Program-made: the position numbers and the translations under genes | The notes under the pieces: generated by a model | The model's input: the letters and a program-made list of their open reading frames with translations, nothing else | What the model was told of the DNA's origin: nothing | Databases searched by the model: none | In this document: positions 51,777 through 61,199 of the stretch, piece by piece | Layout: every line of letters begins with the position of its first letter | How positions within the stretch are numbered: the stretch's first letter is position 1 | NCBI GenBank assembly: GCA_016703625.1 | Contig: JADJBP010000002.1 | Coordinates: forward strand, 434,001-498,000 | DNA length: 64,000 bases | DNA from: Chitinophagaceae bacterium | Lineage (GTDB): Bacteria > Bacteroidota > Bacteroidia > Chitinophagales > Chitinophagaceae | Reading direction: 5' to 3'

Positions 51777-51840
51777 TTAAAAAATCAAAAGTAAAAATTT
51801 AAAAAAGGGGAGTGATTAAATTCATTCTCTTTTTTTATTT
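51777..51840 (+). repeat. short phrase plus probable terminator after the DksA-like gene
   Basis: AAAATCAAAAGTAAAAAT at 51781-51798 is the exact 18-mer found inside ileS. It is followed by a weak stem (GGGGAGTGA / TCATTCTC, with G-T pairs) and a T run at 51830-51838, which can serve as a terminator. Confidence 0.6.
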
Positions 51841-51903
51841 ATTAGCTTTATGAATCATTATAATCTTTAAAAAGCTCCGCCAACCGGCGTATTTGTGGTG
51901 ATC

Positions 51904-52251
51904 ATGTTTAAAAAATTAAGAACCGTTATCTACAATGTACCTGATCTGCAACAAGCAAAAGATTGGTACAGCAAACTAACCGGAGTACAACCCTATTTTG
52001 ATGAAGCCTTTTATGTTGGTTTTGATCTTAATGGTTGTGAACTGGGTTTGCACCCTCAGGATGAAACGGTTACTCCCGGCAACCAAACGGTAAGCCATTG
52101 GGCAGTTGATGATATTGAAAACTGCGTAAAACAATTAGCAGCACAAGGTGCAAAGGTTTTATACGATACATCTGAGGTTGGCGGTGGGATAAAAGTAGCT
52201 ACAGTTATTGATCCATGGGGTAATGCGGTGGGGTTGATAGAAGGAGCTTAA
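51904..52251 (+). CDS. VOC (glyoxalase/bleomycin-resistance fold) protein
   Basis: A single-domain protein of about 115 residues with the paired beta-alpha-beta-beta-beta modules of the vicinal-oxygen-chelate fold (opening TVIYNVPDLQQAKDWYSKLTGVQPYF, and ending ATVIDPWGNAVGLIE). The final DPWGN turn with the C-terminal Glu (GLIE) is the usual metal-ligand position. I start at the ATG at 51904; a GTG three codons upstream is possible. VOC proteins range from glyoxalases to dioxygenases and binding proteins, so the substrate is unknown. Confidence 0.85.
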   Translation: MFKKLRTVIYNVPDLQQAKDWYSKLTGVQPYFDEAFYVGFDLNGCELGLHPQDETVTPGNQTVSHWAVDDIENCVKQLAAQGAKVLYDTSEVGGGIKVATVIDPWGNAVGLIEGA

Positions 52252-52256
52252 GAAAA

Positions 52257-52348
52257 GAAGATTCTGGATACTGGATTCTGGATACTGGATACTAAATACT
52301 TAATACTAGATACTGGATACATAGCATTCATCATCCAGAATCGGTCCC
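52257..52348. repeat. intergenic phrase element, GGATACTGGATTCT words
   Basis: The words CTGGATACT / CTGGATTCT / AATACT repeat in tandem across 52261-52320. GATTCTGGAT at 52260-52269 has its perfect inverted partner ATCCAGAATC at 52333-52342. The element fills the convergent gap between the VOC gene and the exporter. Confidence 0.8.
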
Positions 52349-54171
52349 TTACCTCACCTCCTGCATATCCACCAATCTTTTATAAAATCCATTCTGTGCG
52401 ATCAGGCTGTCATGCGTTCCCCGTTCTACGATCTCACCTTTTTGCAACACAATAATTTCATCGGCATGACGGATAGTAGATAAACGATGGGCAATCACCA
52501 GGGAAGTACGGTTACTCATCAGGTTATTGATGGCATCCTGAACCAGCCTTTCGCTCTCGGTATCCAGGGATGATGTGGCTTCATCTAGTATTAAAATGGG
52601 CGGGTTTTTCAGAACGGCCCTGGCAATGGTCATGCGCTGGCGCTCACCACCGCTCAGTTTTCCGCCCCGGTCGCCGATATTGGTTTGATAACCCGCTTCC
52701 TTCTGCAGTATAAAATGATGTGCATTGGCGATCTTTGCAGCCTGCTCAATGGTTTCAGGTGTTGCATTTTCAATACCCAGTGTAATATTATTGGCAATAG
52801 TATCATTAAATAATATTGGTTCCTGTGTTACAATACCCATCAAACCCCTTAACTGGTCAAGTGAATAATTTTTTATATTGATCCCGTCGATCAACAATTC
52901 GCCGGTACTCACATCATGAAAACGGGGCACCAGGTCGGCCAGTGTGCTTTTACCGGCTCCACTGCTGCCAACCAAAGCAACGGTTTTTCCTTTCTCTATT
53001 TTAAAACTGATATTCTTTAAAATGGTAACATCATCATAGGAAAAACCTACATTTTTAAATTCTATTGAATGCTCAAAACTTTTTATCGGCTTTGGGTCAG
53101 CCACTTCTTCCACCATAACCGGAGCCTGTAACACTTCCTCTATCCTTGCAATGGCAGCACTGCCCTTTTGCATATTGTAAAATGAGGTTGATAATGATTT
53201 TGCCGGGCTGATGATCTGCGTGAATATCACGATATACATGATGAAGCCTTTATCGGTAAGCCCGCCGGCATTGCTCCCCAGCACCAATTGTCCGCCAAAA
53301 TAAAGGATAGCTGCTAAAACAAAAACGCCCAGGAATTCAGACAGTGGCGAAGCAAGGTCGCGCCGGTACTGCATTTTATTTTTTATGTGAAAAAGTTCTT
53401 CATTATGATCTTCACATTTTTTCCCTACAATTCGCTCAGCAGTAAAAGCTTTTATCACCCTGAGCCCGCCCAAAGTTTCATCCAGCACAGATAATGCTTC
53501 GCCCTGTTTAACAGCAGCGTCATTTGATTGTTTTTTTAAAGCCCTGCTTATCCGGCCGATAATAAACCCGGTTAAAGGTAACAGCACCAGCAGGAATAAA
53601 GAAAGTGTTGGGCTGATAAAGATCAGTGTGGTAAGATAGAAAATGATATTCAACGGGTCTTTTATAAAACCTTCTACTGTACCAACAACTGAATTTTCCA
53701 GTTCGCCAACATCATTGGTCATGCGGCTCATGATATCGCCCTTGCGTTGCTCCGTAAAATATCCGATGGGCATGATCAGTATCTTCTGGAATAACTCTTT
53801 CCGCAACCGGTTCATTACACAATTGCGCATGGGTGCCAGGATATAATAAGAAAGGTAGGTAAACAGGTTTTTCAGGAAAACAGCGATCAGCACCAGGATA
53901 CAGATCAATGCCAATACATAGATCTTCCCTTTTCCTTCATCAGTTCCTGCAAATGATAACTGATAAAATTGATGATATCCTGGGATGAACTGATCACCTC
54001 AGGTTTCACCAGGTCTGCTTTTCCCTTGTTAAATATCAGGTCTAAAAAAAACGGTAAAGAAACCAGGGATGCTACCGAGAAAACGATGGCAAGTATGATG
54101 AATAAAAAGTAGAGTGCAATATTGGTTTTATATGCAGCCAGGTACCGGAAAAGCCTTGCGTATTTCTTCAT
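52349..54171 (-). CDS. MsbA-like ABC exporter (one frameshift)
   Basis: A half-size ABC exporter of about 607 residues with six transmembrane helices and a fused ATPase. Nucleotide-binding motifs are clear: Walker A GSSGAGKSTL near residue 405, the signature LSGGERQRM near 507, Walker B ILILDEATSSLD near 530 and the switch histidine in VIAHRLST. The frame breaks near 53928 (A run of four, five needed) in the first transmembrane segment region; bridging gives KEKGKIYVLALICI. The family flips lipid A, other lipids or drugs. As the sole candidate in this window, an MsbA role in lipid A core export is plausible but unproven. Confidence 0.88.
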
Positions 54172-54225
54172 TGGTTTAAAATTCGGTCAAATCAGGGCAA
54201 AGTAACTAATTTTACAGCAAACCCC

Positions 54226-54243
54226 TCCCGATAACTATCGGGA
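54226..54243. repeat. TCCCGATA-AC-TATCGGGA palindrome
   Basis: A perfect eight-base inverted repeat with a two-base centre lies in the divergent gap between the exporter and rbfA. I recall similar CCCGATAGCTATCGGG palindromes as very frequent in Chitinophagaceae intergenic DNA; that is from memory. It could also be an operator for one of the two genes. Confidence 0.55.
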
Positions 54244-54287
54244 CTGCCGGCGGTTTGAATTATAACTGACGTTTAAACAGGATAAAT

Positions 54288-54654
54288 ATGTTAGAAAGTA
54301 AAAGACAGAAAATGGTGGCGGGATTATTGAATAAAGAACTGAGCGACATTTTTCAGCGGCTGGGTTTATCCATGATGGATGGCGGTATGGTTTCCATATC
54401 TTCTGTAAAAATTACACCCGACCTCTATGAAGCAAGGATCTACCTCAGCTTTTTTAAAGTAGCCGATAGTTTTGATGCACTAAAAAAATAGAAGACCGTA
54501 GCTGGGAGATCAAAAAAAGGAACTGACTACCCGGGTTCGTCACCAGTTGCGCAGCATGCCCAAACTCACTTTTTTTATTGATGAGACCCTGGATTACGTG
54601 GATAAGATGGAGAAGATATTTAAAGAGATCAAGAAAGACGATTCTGGTTCATAG
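54288..54654 (+). CDS. rbfA: ribosome-binding factor A (two frameshifts)
   Basis: A small KH-fold protein needed for maturation of the 30S subunit and 16S rRNA 5' end. The N-terminal half (ESKRQKMVAGLLNKELSDIFQRLG, then VSISSVKITPDLYEARIYLSFF) is typical. The frame is lost at two A runs of seven bases (near 54486 and 54520), each needing eight. With both restored, the C-terminal half reads RHQLRSMPKLTFFIDETLDYVDKMEKIF, the expected RbfA end, giving about 122 residues. The last codons and the TAG stop fall in the repeat element that continues downstream. Confidence 0.88.
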
Positions 54655-54757
54655 TTCATGGCTCTTAGTTCATGGTTCAAAGCATTTGCATTGAACCGAT
54701 GACTGATAACTATGAACTATCTACTATGAACTATCAACTATCAACTATGAACTATGT
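54644..54757. repeat. intergenic phrase element, ACTATGAACTATC word with inverted copies
   Basis: ACTATGAACTATC occurs at 54709, 54723 and, nearly, 54745. The inverted wording ATAGTTCAT and TTAGTTCATGG occupies 54647-54675. An internal stem, GGTTCAA/TTGAACC, lies at 54674-54697. The element begins within the last codons of rbfA and ends on the start codon of the next gene. Confidence 0.9.
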
Positions 54758-55973
54758 ACCTAACCTTCGCCTGGAGATATTTTAAAGCAAAAAAAAGCGC
54801 TGATGCCATCAACATCATTGCATGGGTAACGGTAGGTGTTATAGCCATTGCCACCTGCTGCCAGGTAGTGGTATTGAGTGTTTTTAACGGTTTTGAGGAC
54901 CTTGTTAAATCTTTATACTCTTCCTTTTATGCCGATATTAAAATTGTTCCCACAACCGGTAAAACCTTTACGCTTACCCGCGAACAGATCGCTTCACTAA
55001 AAAAGCAAACCGGTGTTGACAATTTTTCCATGATCGCAGAAGACAAGGCACTGCTTAAAAACTATGATGCACAAACGGTTATCTACCTCAAAGGCGTTGA
55101 TGATAATTATATAAACGTAAGTGGTGTAGCAGCCAAAACAAACCGGGGAAAATATTTTACGGGCACTACCGAAGATCCTTACCTGGTAACAGGTTCGGGC
55201 ATTCAGAGTGCAACAGCCCTGGATGTTGGTGCTGCATTGCCCGGGGAAGGATTAACCGTGATACTGCCCAAAAAAAACAGCAGTAATAATGATCCGCTTC
55301 AATCGTTAAGCGAAGGGTTCATCAAATCGTCGGGGTCATTTACCATCCAGCAGGAATTTGATGACAAGTATGCCATCACCAATATCGGTTTTGTAAAACA
55401 GCAGATGGGTTTTGCCGCTGATGAATACAGCGCTGTTGAATTAAAGCTTAGCCCAAAGTTCAACCCCGAAACTGCGAAAACGAATATTGCTGCATTACTC
55501 GGAAATAATTATAAGGTGCAGACCAAATATGAACAGAATACAAGCCTGTACAATACCATGAAGCTTGAAAAATGGGCCATTTATGCCGTACTTACTTTGA
55601 TATTGGTGATTGCTGCATTTAATATGGTAAGTGCATTAACGATGCTGGTTCTCGAAAAAGAAAAGACATCAGTGTTTTACAAAGCATGGGAGCCGCAGAA
55701 AAAAGTATACTCAGAATATTTTTAAGTGAAGGCTTATTACTTGGCAGCATTGGCACAGCGGCAGGCATTGTAATGGCCACGGTCATTTGTATATTGCAAC
55801 TGAAATTTAAAATCGTAAAATTAGCCGGCGGTTCTTTCCTGCTGGATTATTTCCCGGTTAAACTGATCGCCACTGATTTTTTACTGGTAGCAGCAACGGC
55901 AACTTTCATTGCATTCAGCGCTGCGTGGTTCCCGGCACGTAAAGCAAGCAGGCAGCAATTTGAATTGAGGTAA
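54754..55973 (+). CDS. LolC/LolE-like ABC transporter permease (FtsX family, one frameshift)
   Basis: An inner-membrane permease of about 406 residues. It has an N-terminal transmembrane helix with the family opening FAWRYFKAKKSADAINIIAW, a large periplasmic MacB/LolC-type domain (about residues 50-265), and three C-terminal helices (LILVIAAFNMVSALTMLVLEK, then LSEGLLLGSIGTAAGIVM). One A is missing near 55660; repair gives EKEKDISVLQSMGAAEKSILRIF, the conserved cytoplasmic coupling loop. The ATG at 54754 fits the family N-terminus yet lies at the edge of a repeat element. It is probably involved in lipoprotein release; the ATPase partner is not in this window. Confidence 0.87.
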
Positions 55974-55977
55974 GGCC

Positions 55978-57339
55978 TCATCTCAACACCATCTGCCGGT
56001 CGGCATCCAGTTTTATTAAAATAAAAATAAGAGCAGTAAAAGTGAGCAGGGATGAACCGCCATAACTCATCAATGGCAAAGTGATACCGATAACCGGTGC
56101 CAGGCCAATGGTTACACAAATATTGATGGCCACATGAAAAAACATGATACCTGCAACCGAATAGGCATATACCCTGCTGAAAGTACTTCGCTGCCTTTCG
56201 GCAATACGTATCATCCGCAACAGGAAAATAAGATACACCAGCATTAACAATGCACTGCCTAAAAATCCAAAATTTTCTCCAACGGAAGTAAAAATAAAGT
56301 CAGTATGCTGTTCGGGTACAAAATCACCACGGGTTTGTGTACCTTTTAAAAATCCTTTACCCGTAAAGCCTCCCGACCCTATTGCGATCTTTGACTGGTT
56401 TACATTATAATTCTGCTTTTCTTTTTCTTTTTCCTTTTCTTTTTCCAATGCCTTTAATTCTTCAGCACTGAGGTCAACCGTCATTTGTTCAATATATGGA
56501 TTGGTTCTTCCAACCATACTGTATATCCGGGCCGACTGGTAAGGTTTTAAAACTTCGGTCATTAAAAGTTTTACACCCAATGTGCTGATCAGCGAACTGA
56601 ATCCCCAGGCAACCAATATGATCAGCAACAACCTTTTATCCCTCCTGAACTGCCGCCGAAAAATATACATACAGGTTATGGCTATGACGGAAAATGCGAT
56701 CAATATTGTTTTGGCGGGCAGCACCAGGCTTATCACGATGAGTGATGCCAGGCCGATCAGGCTTATTAAATAAACAGCAGGCAACCCTTCCCGGTACATG
56801 GGTATCAAAAAAGAAAAATAAATGAGTGCCAAACCGGTTTCACCCTGCAGGATCGACAAAACAGCCGGGGTAAATGCAATGGCCGCAGCGATCATTTGTG
56901 CCCTGGGTTTTTTAAAATCCGTTTCCTGCATACTCAGGTACTTGGATAAGGCAAGTGCCGTGAAAATTTTACAAAGCTCAACCGGCTGCAGGTTCATAAA
57001 ACCCATGGGTATCCAGCTTTTTGAGCCCTTGATCTCCTTGCCCAGCACAAATGTTGCCAGAACCAGGGCAATCCCGATCAAATAGGAAATATTGGATGTA
57101 GCCGTAAACAGTTTACTGTCGGTTAACAAAATAAAAATGGCCAATACGCTGCAGGCTGCAAAAAAGAACAACTGCTTGCTGTAATTTTTTTTGAACCCGG
57201 TGAGCGTTTGCATAAAATTATCTGTGCTTTTATACTCCACAGAATAAATACACACAATGCCAAAAATTACAATGATGGCATACAGCCAAACCATCAGCCA
57301 GTCAATTCCTTTGGTTATGGTGGGATTTTTGTATTGCAT
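55978..57339 (-). CDS. rodA: peptidoglycan glycosyltransferase RodA (SEDS family)
   Basis: An intact 453-residue polytopic membrane protein that polymerises glycan strands in cell elongation with PBP2. SEDS features include KGSKSWIPMGFMNLQPVELCKIFTALALSKYL near residue 110 and QGETGLALIYFSF near 165. The signature GFLGSALLMLVYL...GIMFFHVAINICVTIGLAPVIGITLPLMSYGGSSLL runs to the C-terminus. A charged KEKEKEKE insertion near residues 295-310 sits in a loop. It is the last gene of the mre-mrd cluster and follows mrdA across a phrase element. Confidence 0.96.
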   Translation of the reverse strand: MQYKNPTITKGIDWLMVWLYAIIVIFGIVCIYSVEYKSTDNFMQTLTGFKKNYSKQLFFFAACSVLAIFILLTDSKLFTATSNISYLIGIALVLATFVLGKEIKGSKSWIPMGFMNLQPVELCKIFTALALSKYLSMQETDFKKPRAQMIAAAIAFTPAVLSILQGETGLALIYFSFLIPMYREGLPAVYLISLIGLASLIVISLVLPAKTILIAFSVIAITCMYIFRRQFRRDKRLLLIILVAWGFSSLISTLGVKLLMTEVLKPYQSARIYSMVGRTNPYIEQMTVDLSAEELKALEKEKEKEKEKQNYNVNQSKIAIGSGGFTGKGFLKGTQTRGDFVPEQHTDFIFTSVGENFGFLGSALLMLVYLIFLLRMIRIAERQRSTFSRVYAYSVAGIMFFHVAINICVTIGLAPVIGITLPLMSYGGSSLLTFTALIFILIKLDADRQMVLR

Positions 57340-57428
57340 ATTTTTTATTCGTCAATCGTGACTTGTCAATCGTCAATCGGGAGTGGTGAATCGGGAGAAC
57401 TGCCTCACGACTCACGGCTCACGACTGT
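57340..57428. repeat. intergenic phrase element, GTCAATCG and CTCACGACT words
   Basis: The mrdA-rodA gap contains GTCAATCGTGACTTGTCAAT, a further GTCAATCGGGA and GAATCGGGA, and then CTCACGACTCACGGCTCACGACT. TCGTGA and TCACGA provide inverted pairing. It has the same design as other gaps, but with its own words. Confidence 0.75.
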
Positions 57429-59561
57429 TTAAATGGCCGTATCCTTCACTTCCGGTTTCTTTTTTTCTGCCGGTAAAATGGCTTCGGGTTTTATGATCAT
57501 TTTATTATCGCTCTCTTCTTTTTGCTGCTGCTTTTTTTTCTGGTCATCTTTTTCTTTTTTCAGCTGGTCCATTATTTCCTGTTCGGTAGTAGCATCCACT
57601 TCAATGGTTTCTTTAACCAGTTTGATATAGCCTTTGGCAATTAAATAAGCCGAATCCTTTCTGTGCAGCATCGAATCCACCGTTTTCATTTCGGCATAAA
57701 TACGCGGAGGGATCAAATTCAGTTTTTCAAACTTTTCCACGATCGCTGTCCTGTTTGCAGCTATGGTATCATTCAGGTATTTCTCAATCATCAGCCCAAC
57801 AATGGGTGCGGCATAGGTACCTCCAAAACGTCCGCTGTTTTCCACCACGCACATAATGGCAATTTTAGGATTTTCCCTGGGTGCAAAGCCGCAGAAGAAA
57901 GCATGGTTGGGTTGCTTCACCCCTTTGTAATAATTTTCAACCGTACCGGTTTTACCGCAGATGGCAATGCCCGGCACTTTGGCACCGGCACCGGTTCCGC
58001 GGTCCACCACATCCTGCATACCCTGTTGTACAATATCAAATATACTGTCGGGTATATTCACGGCCCGGTGCTTTTCTTTATAATTAGCCAGCATGTTAAA
58101 CTGGTCACCGCCTTCAATGGAATCAACCAGGTGTGGAATGATATACCAGCCTTTGTTGGCGATATAAGCCATTTCATTGGCGGTTTGTATGGGTGTTACA
58201 TCTACTTCTCCCTGGCCAATACTAACCGAACGGAAATTGCAGTAATTCCAGGCCCCTTTTCCATAAATTTTATCAAACTGGGCAGGTGTTGGAATATTTC
58301 CGGACTTTTCAGATGGCACATCGATACCCAGTTTATGACCCAGGCCAAAAGCATACATATACCTGTCCCACACTGCAAGGGCGCTATCCTGGCTGGGATA
58401 CTTGGGATTGGTGATCACTTTTTGCATGACCGTGGCAAAATAAGTATTGTCACTCATCCTGATCGCATTCAGCAGGTCAAAGGTTCCAAAATCAAGGCAC
58501 TTCATCGGCCTGCCTGATCCACAACCATAAAAAGCACCTGAACAGGTAATACTGAATTCAGGTGTGATCACACCTTCCTGCAAACCCACCAATGCCTGTA
58601 ATGTTTTAAAAGTAGATCCCGGCGAATACGTTGCACTTACCGAACGGTTGAACAATGGCCGTGCCGGGCTCAGCAATAATTCTGCAAAATGTTTTTTTCT
58701 TTCTGCCCCGGTCAGCAATTTGGGTTTATACGTTGGGCTGCTTACCATGGCCAGTATACCGCCTGTTTGGGGATCAACTGCTACAATGGAACCGAGTTTA
58801 TTTTCCATTAACTTTTCGCCCAGTGCCTGTAATTCTATATCGATGGATGTATACATGTTTTGACCCGCAATGGCTGCTGTATCAAAATTTCCGTCTTCAA
58901 GCCTGTCTGTTAAACGGTTTTTATTATCCCTTTTCCAGAATTCAATACCCCTTTGTCCCATCAAAACTTTTTCATAGGTTCTTTCCAGTCCGGCCCGGCC
59001 GATATAATCGCCCATCACATATCCCTGGTAAACGGGATTCTTTAAAATATTGGAATCCACTTCGCCCAGGTAACCAAAAATATTACCGCCTGCTTCAAAA
59101 GGATAATCCCTTACCGAACGTTCCTGCATAAAATAGCCTGGCGCCAGTTTGTACATATTCTCATTGAGCTTGGCCATTTTTTCATTACTCAGCAGGGGCT
59201 CAAAAATGGAAGCGCGGTAACTTTTATTTTTGATGATGGCAGAAATGATGCGCTTTTGAAATTCGGTTGTATCAATATTTAAAATGCTGCAAATGGCAGC
59301 CGTATCCGTTCCTTTGATCTTACCGGGGATCACCATCAGGTCGTAGATCACAGTATTTTGCAGGATGGATCTGCCTTTACGGTCAAAAACAATTCCCCTG
59401 TCGGGATAGATAACCTTTCGGAAAGTACCCTGGTTGTCTGCATCTATCCTGTATTTTGAAGAAAACAACTGCAAGTTGATCAATTGTAAAAAAACAATAA
59501 CAAACATGCTGACAAAAACAAGCATGATCACATTTTTTCTTGATTGATTAAATACAGGCAA
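57429..59561 (-). CDS. mrdA: penicillin-binding protein 2 (elongation transpeptidase)
   Basis: An intact 710-residue class B PBP that cross-links peptidoglycan with RodA. There is one N-terminal membrane anchor (VIMLVFVSMFVIVFLQLINLQLF). The pedestal region includes DRGIVFDRKGRSIL near residue 52. The transpeptidase domain has SPGSTFKTL (catalytic Ser) near 316, SDNTY near 375 and CGKTGTVENY near 537. The C-terminal tail of about 45 residues is unusually rich in Lys, Gln and Glu (KKEKDDQKKKQQQKEE), a disordered cytosol-like composition although it should be periplasmic. Confidence 0.96.
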   Translation of the reverse strand: MPVFNQSRKNVIMLVFVSMFVIVFLQLINLQLFSSKYRIDADNQGTFRKVIYPDRGIVFDRKGRSILQNTVIYDLMVIPGKIKGTDTAAICSILNIDTTEFQKRIISAIIKNKSYRASIFEPLLSNEKMAKLNENMYKLAPGYFMQERSVRDYPFEAGGNIFGYLGEVDSNILKNPVYQGYVMGDYIGRAGLERTYEKVLMGQRGIEFWKRDNKNRLTDRLEDGNFDTAAIAGQNMYTSIDIELQALGEKLMENKLGSIVAVDPQTGGILAMVSSPTYKPKLLTGAERKKHFAELLLSPARPLFNRSVSATYSPGSTFKTLQALVGLQEGVITPEFSITCSGAFYGCGSGRPMKCLDFGTFDLLNAIRMSDNTYFATVMQKVITNPKYPSQDSALAVWDRYMYAFGLGHKLGIDVPSEKSGNIPTPAQFDKIYGKGAWNYCNFRSVSIGQGEVDVTPIQTANEMAYIANKGWYIIPHLVDSIEGGDQFNMLANYKEKHRAVNIPDSIFDIVQQGMQDVVDRGTGAGAKVPGIAICGKTGTVENYYKGVKQPNHAFFCGFAPRENPKIAIMCVVENSGRFGGTYAAPIVGLMIEKYLNDTIAANRTAIVEKFEKLNLIPPRIYAEMKTVDSMLHRKDSAYLIAKGYIKLVKETIEVDATTEQEIMDQLKKEKDDQKKKQQQKEESDNKMIIKPEAILPAEKKKPEVKDTAI

Positions 59562-59711
59562 GGTTAATACGTTAAATAGTTAATTGGTTAATACGTTAAT
59601 TTGTTAATCGGTTTTCAGGCAGATTTATCTTTCTCCATTTGCAGAACCATGTGGGCTGCCAACTGTTAACTGCAAACTTATCCACTGTAGCAATTACGCA
59701 GGTGGACTGTT
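59562..59711. repeat. intergenic phrase element, GTTAATACGTTAA words
   Basis: GTTAATACGTTAAATAGTTA, followed by ATTGGTTAATACGTTAATTT and GTTAATCGG, fills 59563-59610 of the mreD-mrdA gap as tandem variants of one word. The remaining 100 bases show only a CCAACTGTTAACTGC-type imperfect palindrome. Confidence 0.75.
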
Positions 59712-60245
59712 TTAAACTGTATTGGTCCGGAATTTTTGCTGACGCACGAACAATAATTCTGTTATGATTATTAAAAGCAAACTCAGGGCAGTTGATAATA
59801 AAGTTTTTACCAGGAAATACCAGATGTTGCCAAACTGCCATGCTTCCAGCAAAAATAACCAGCCATGATGAATAAAGGTAAGTACCCCGATAAAGATCAT
59901 GTAAGGCAAAACACCGCCCATGCTTTTAAACGAAGGTTCTTCATAATTGTTATCTGCACCTTCCTGAGGTATTAAAAGATTGATGAGGAAGGGCCGGATA
60001 TAGGCCAGCAAAACACAGGCAGCCGTATGGAACCCGGGATGATGCCGGAAACTGTCGAGCGTTAATCCCAATACCAGTGCAATGAGCAGTTGTTGTATCC
60101 GTCCCATCCGGAACGGAAGCCATATCAGGAACAGGAAATAAACATATGGCGTAACCATCTGGTGCAGGTGAATCTTATCCAGCACAAAAACCTGTACCAG
60201 TATGAACAAAGCAAAACGGATGATATTTTTAACCAATGAATTCAT
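59712..60245 (-). CDS. mreD: rod-shape-determining protein MreD-like membrane protein
   Basis: A 177-residue protein with five or six membrane helices and little sequence conservation, as usual for MreD. The position between mreC and mrdA on the same strand and the opening helix (NIIRFALFILVQVFVLDKIHL...PYVYFLFLIWLPF) identify it. The LGLTLDSFRHHPGFHTAACVLLAYIRPF segment matches the MreD-type GLLxD...G core. It acts in the elongasome with MreC and MreB. Confidence 0.88.
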   Translation of the reverse strand: MNSLVKNIIRFALFILVQVFVLDKIHLHQMVTPYVYFLFLIWLPFRMGRIQQLLIALVLGLTLDSFRHHPGFHTAACVLLAYIRPFLINLLIPQEGADNNYEEPSFKSMGGVLPYMIFIGVLTFIHHGWLFLLEAWQFGNIWYFLVKTLLSTALSLLLIIITELLFVRQQKFRTNTV

Positions 60246-60262
60246 GCATGGCCCGGTATAGG

Positions 60263-61119
60263 TTATTGATTTTTTGTTCTTGCTTTTTCTAAAATTGTTT
60301 TGATGCTTTCAGTCTGCCTGTTATCAATGGCAAACACATGTTCCAGGTTATAAAAATCAGCAGCCGACCGGAAATGAATGATAAAGTTGCCGCTGCTTTT
60401 ATCGGCTTTCACTTCCTGTACAATGCCGATCATCATGCCTTTGGGTATGCTGGTGCTGAAGCCGCTGGAAATGATGGTATCACCCACAGCTACTTTTACA
60501 TTTTTGGGAATACCGGTCAATGAAATGATATTGGGTGTTTTGCCATTCCAGCTTAATGTTCCGGTTTCGCCACCTTTTAATAATTTTCCGCTGATGTGGC
60601 TGTCTTTGTGCAACAGGCTCATCACCACAGAAAAATCGGCGCTCACTTCGGTTACAATACCTACTACGCCGCTGTTTGCATCAATGATGCCCATACCCTC
60701 CTTCATGTTTTGGGATGCACCCCTGCCCAATACAATAAAATTATTTTGTGCAGCCACAGAATTATACACCACTTTGGCGGGGTAGTAACTGTATTTCCTG
60801 TACGCTTCCAGTGAATCTGTTCTTAAAGAATCGATACGGATGTTAACGGTTGTATCCGGTAATTCGAAATTGGATTTTAGTTTATTGTATAGTTTTTCAT
60901 TGGCGGTAACCAGTGAGTCATTTGTTTTTTAAGCCGGAAATAATATTCTACCCGGTTGAATTGCTTATTCACTTTACCGGTAAGCTGGTTGGCGGTATTG
61001 CTGAAAACGGCTTTGTGATAGTTGCTGTAATGAACGATCAAATAAATACTGAATCCCTGTAATACCAGGAACAGGATCAAAGTAATATACCGGCGAATGA
61101 AAAGAAAAATATTGCGCAC
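60263..61119 (-). CDS. mreC: rod-shape-determining protein MreC (one frameshift)
   Basis: A bitopic elongasome protein of about 285 residues. A single N-terminal helix (YITLILFLVLQGFSIYLIV) and a periplasmic coiled coil lead to the beta-barrel domain (NNFIVLGRGASQNMKEGMGIID, GIVTEVSADFSVVMSLLHKDSHISGKL). The frame breaks near 60930, where an A run on the reading strand has six bases instead of seven; bridging gives RLKKTNDSLVTANEKLYNKL. The gene lies 17 bases upstream of mreD. Confidence 0.92.
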
Positions 61120-61199
61120 TGGAAAGGAATTTGGAATTGGTAACCAGGAATCAGGTTGGTGAAGCCCCGTACTAATGACTAATAACCAATGACTAATAT
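61120..61199. repeat. intergenic phrase element, ACTAATGACTAATAACCAAT words
   Basis: The mreB-mreC gap has GGAATTTGGAATTGG and GGAATCAGG variants, then ACTAATGACTAATAACCAAT and GACTAATA in tandem. ATTGG and CCAAT words provide weak inverted pairing. Confidence 0.65.

Noticed and set aside
54644..54757. Phrase elements considered as CRISPR repeats
   Set aside because: Words are 7-13 bases, spacing is irregular, inverted copies are present and no cas gene is in the window.
57663..58517. Open frame of 284 codons on the plus strand
   Set aside because: It lies wholly antisense to the intact, well-conserved mrdA gene, and its translation shows no domain and a composition typical of a shadow frame.
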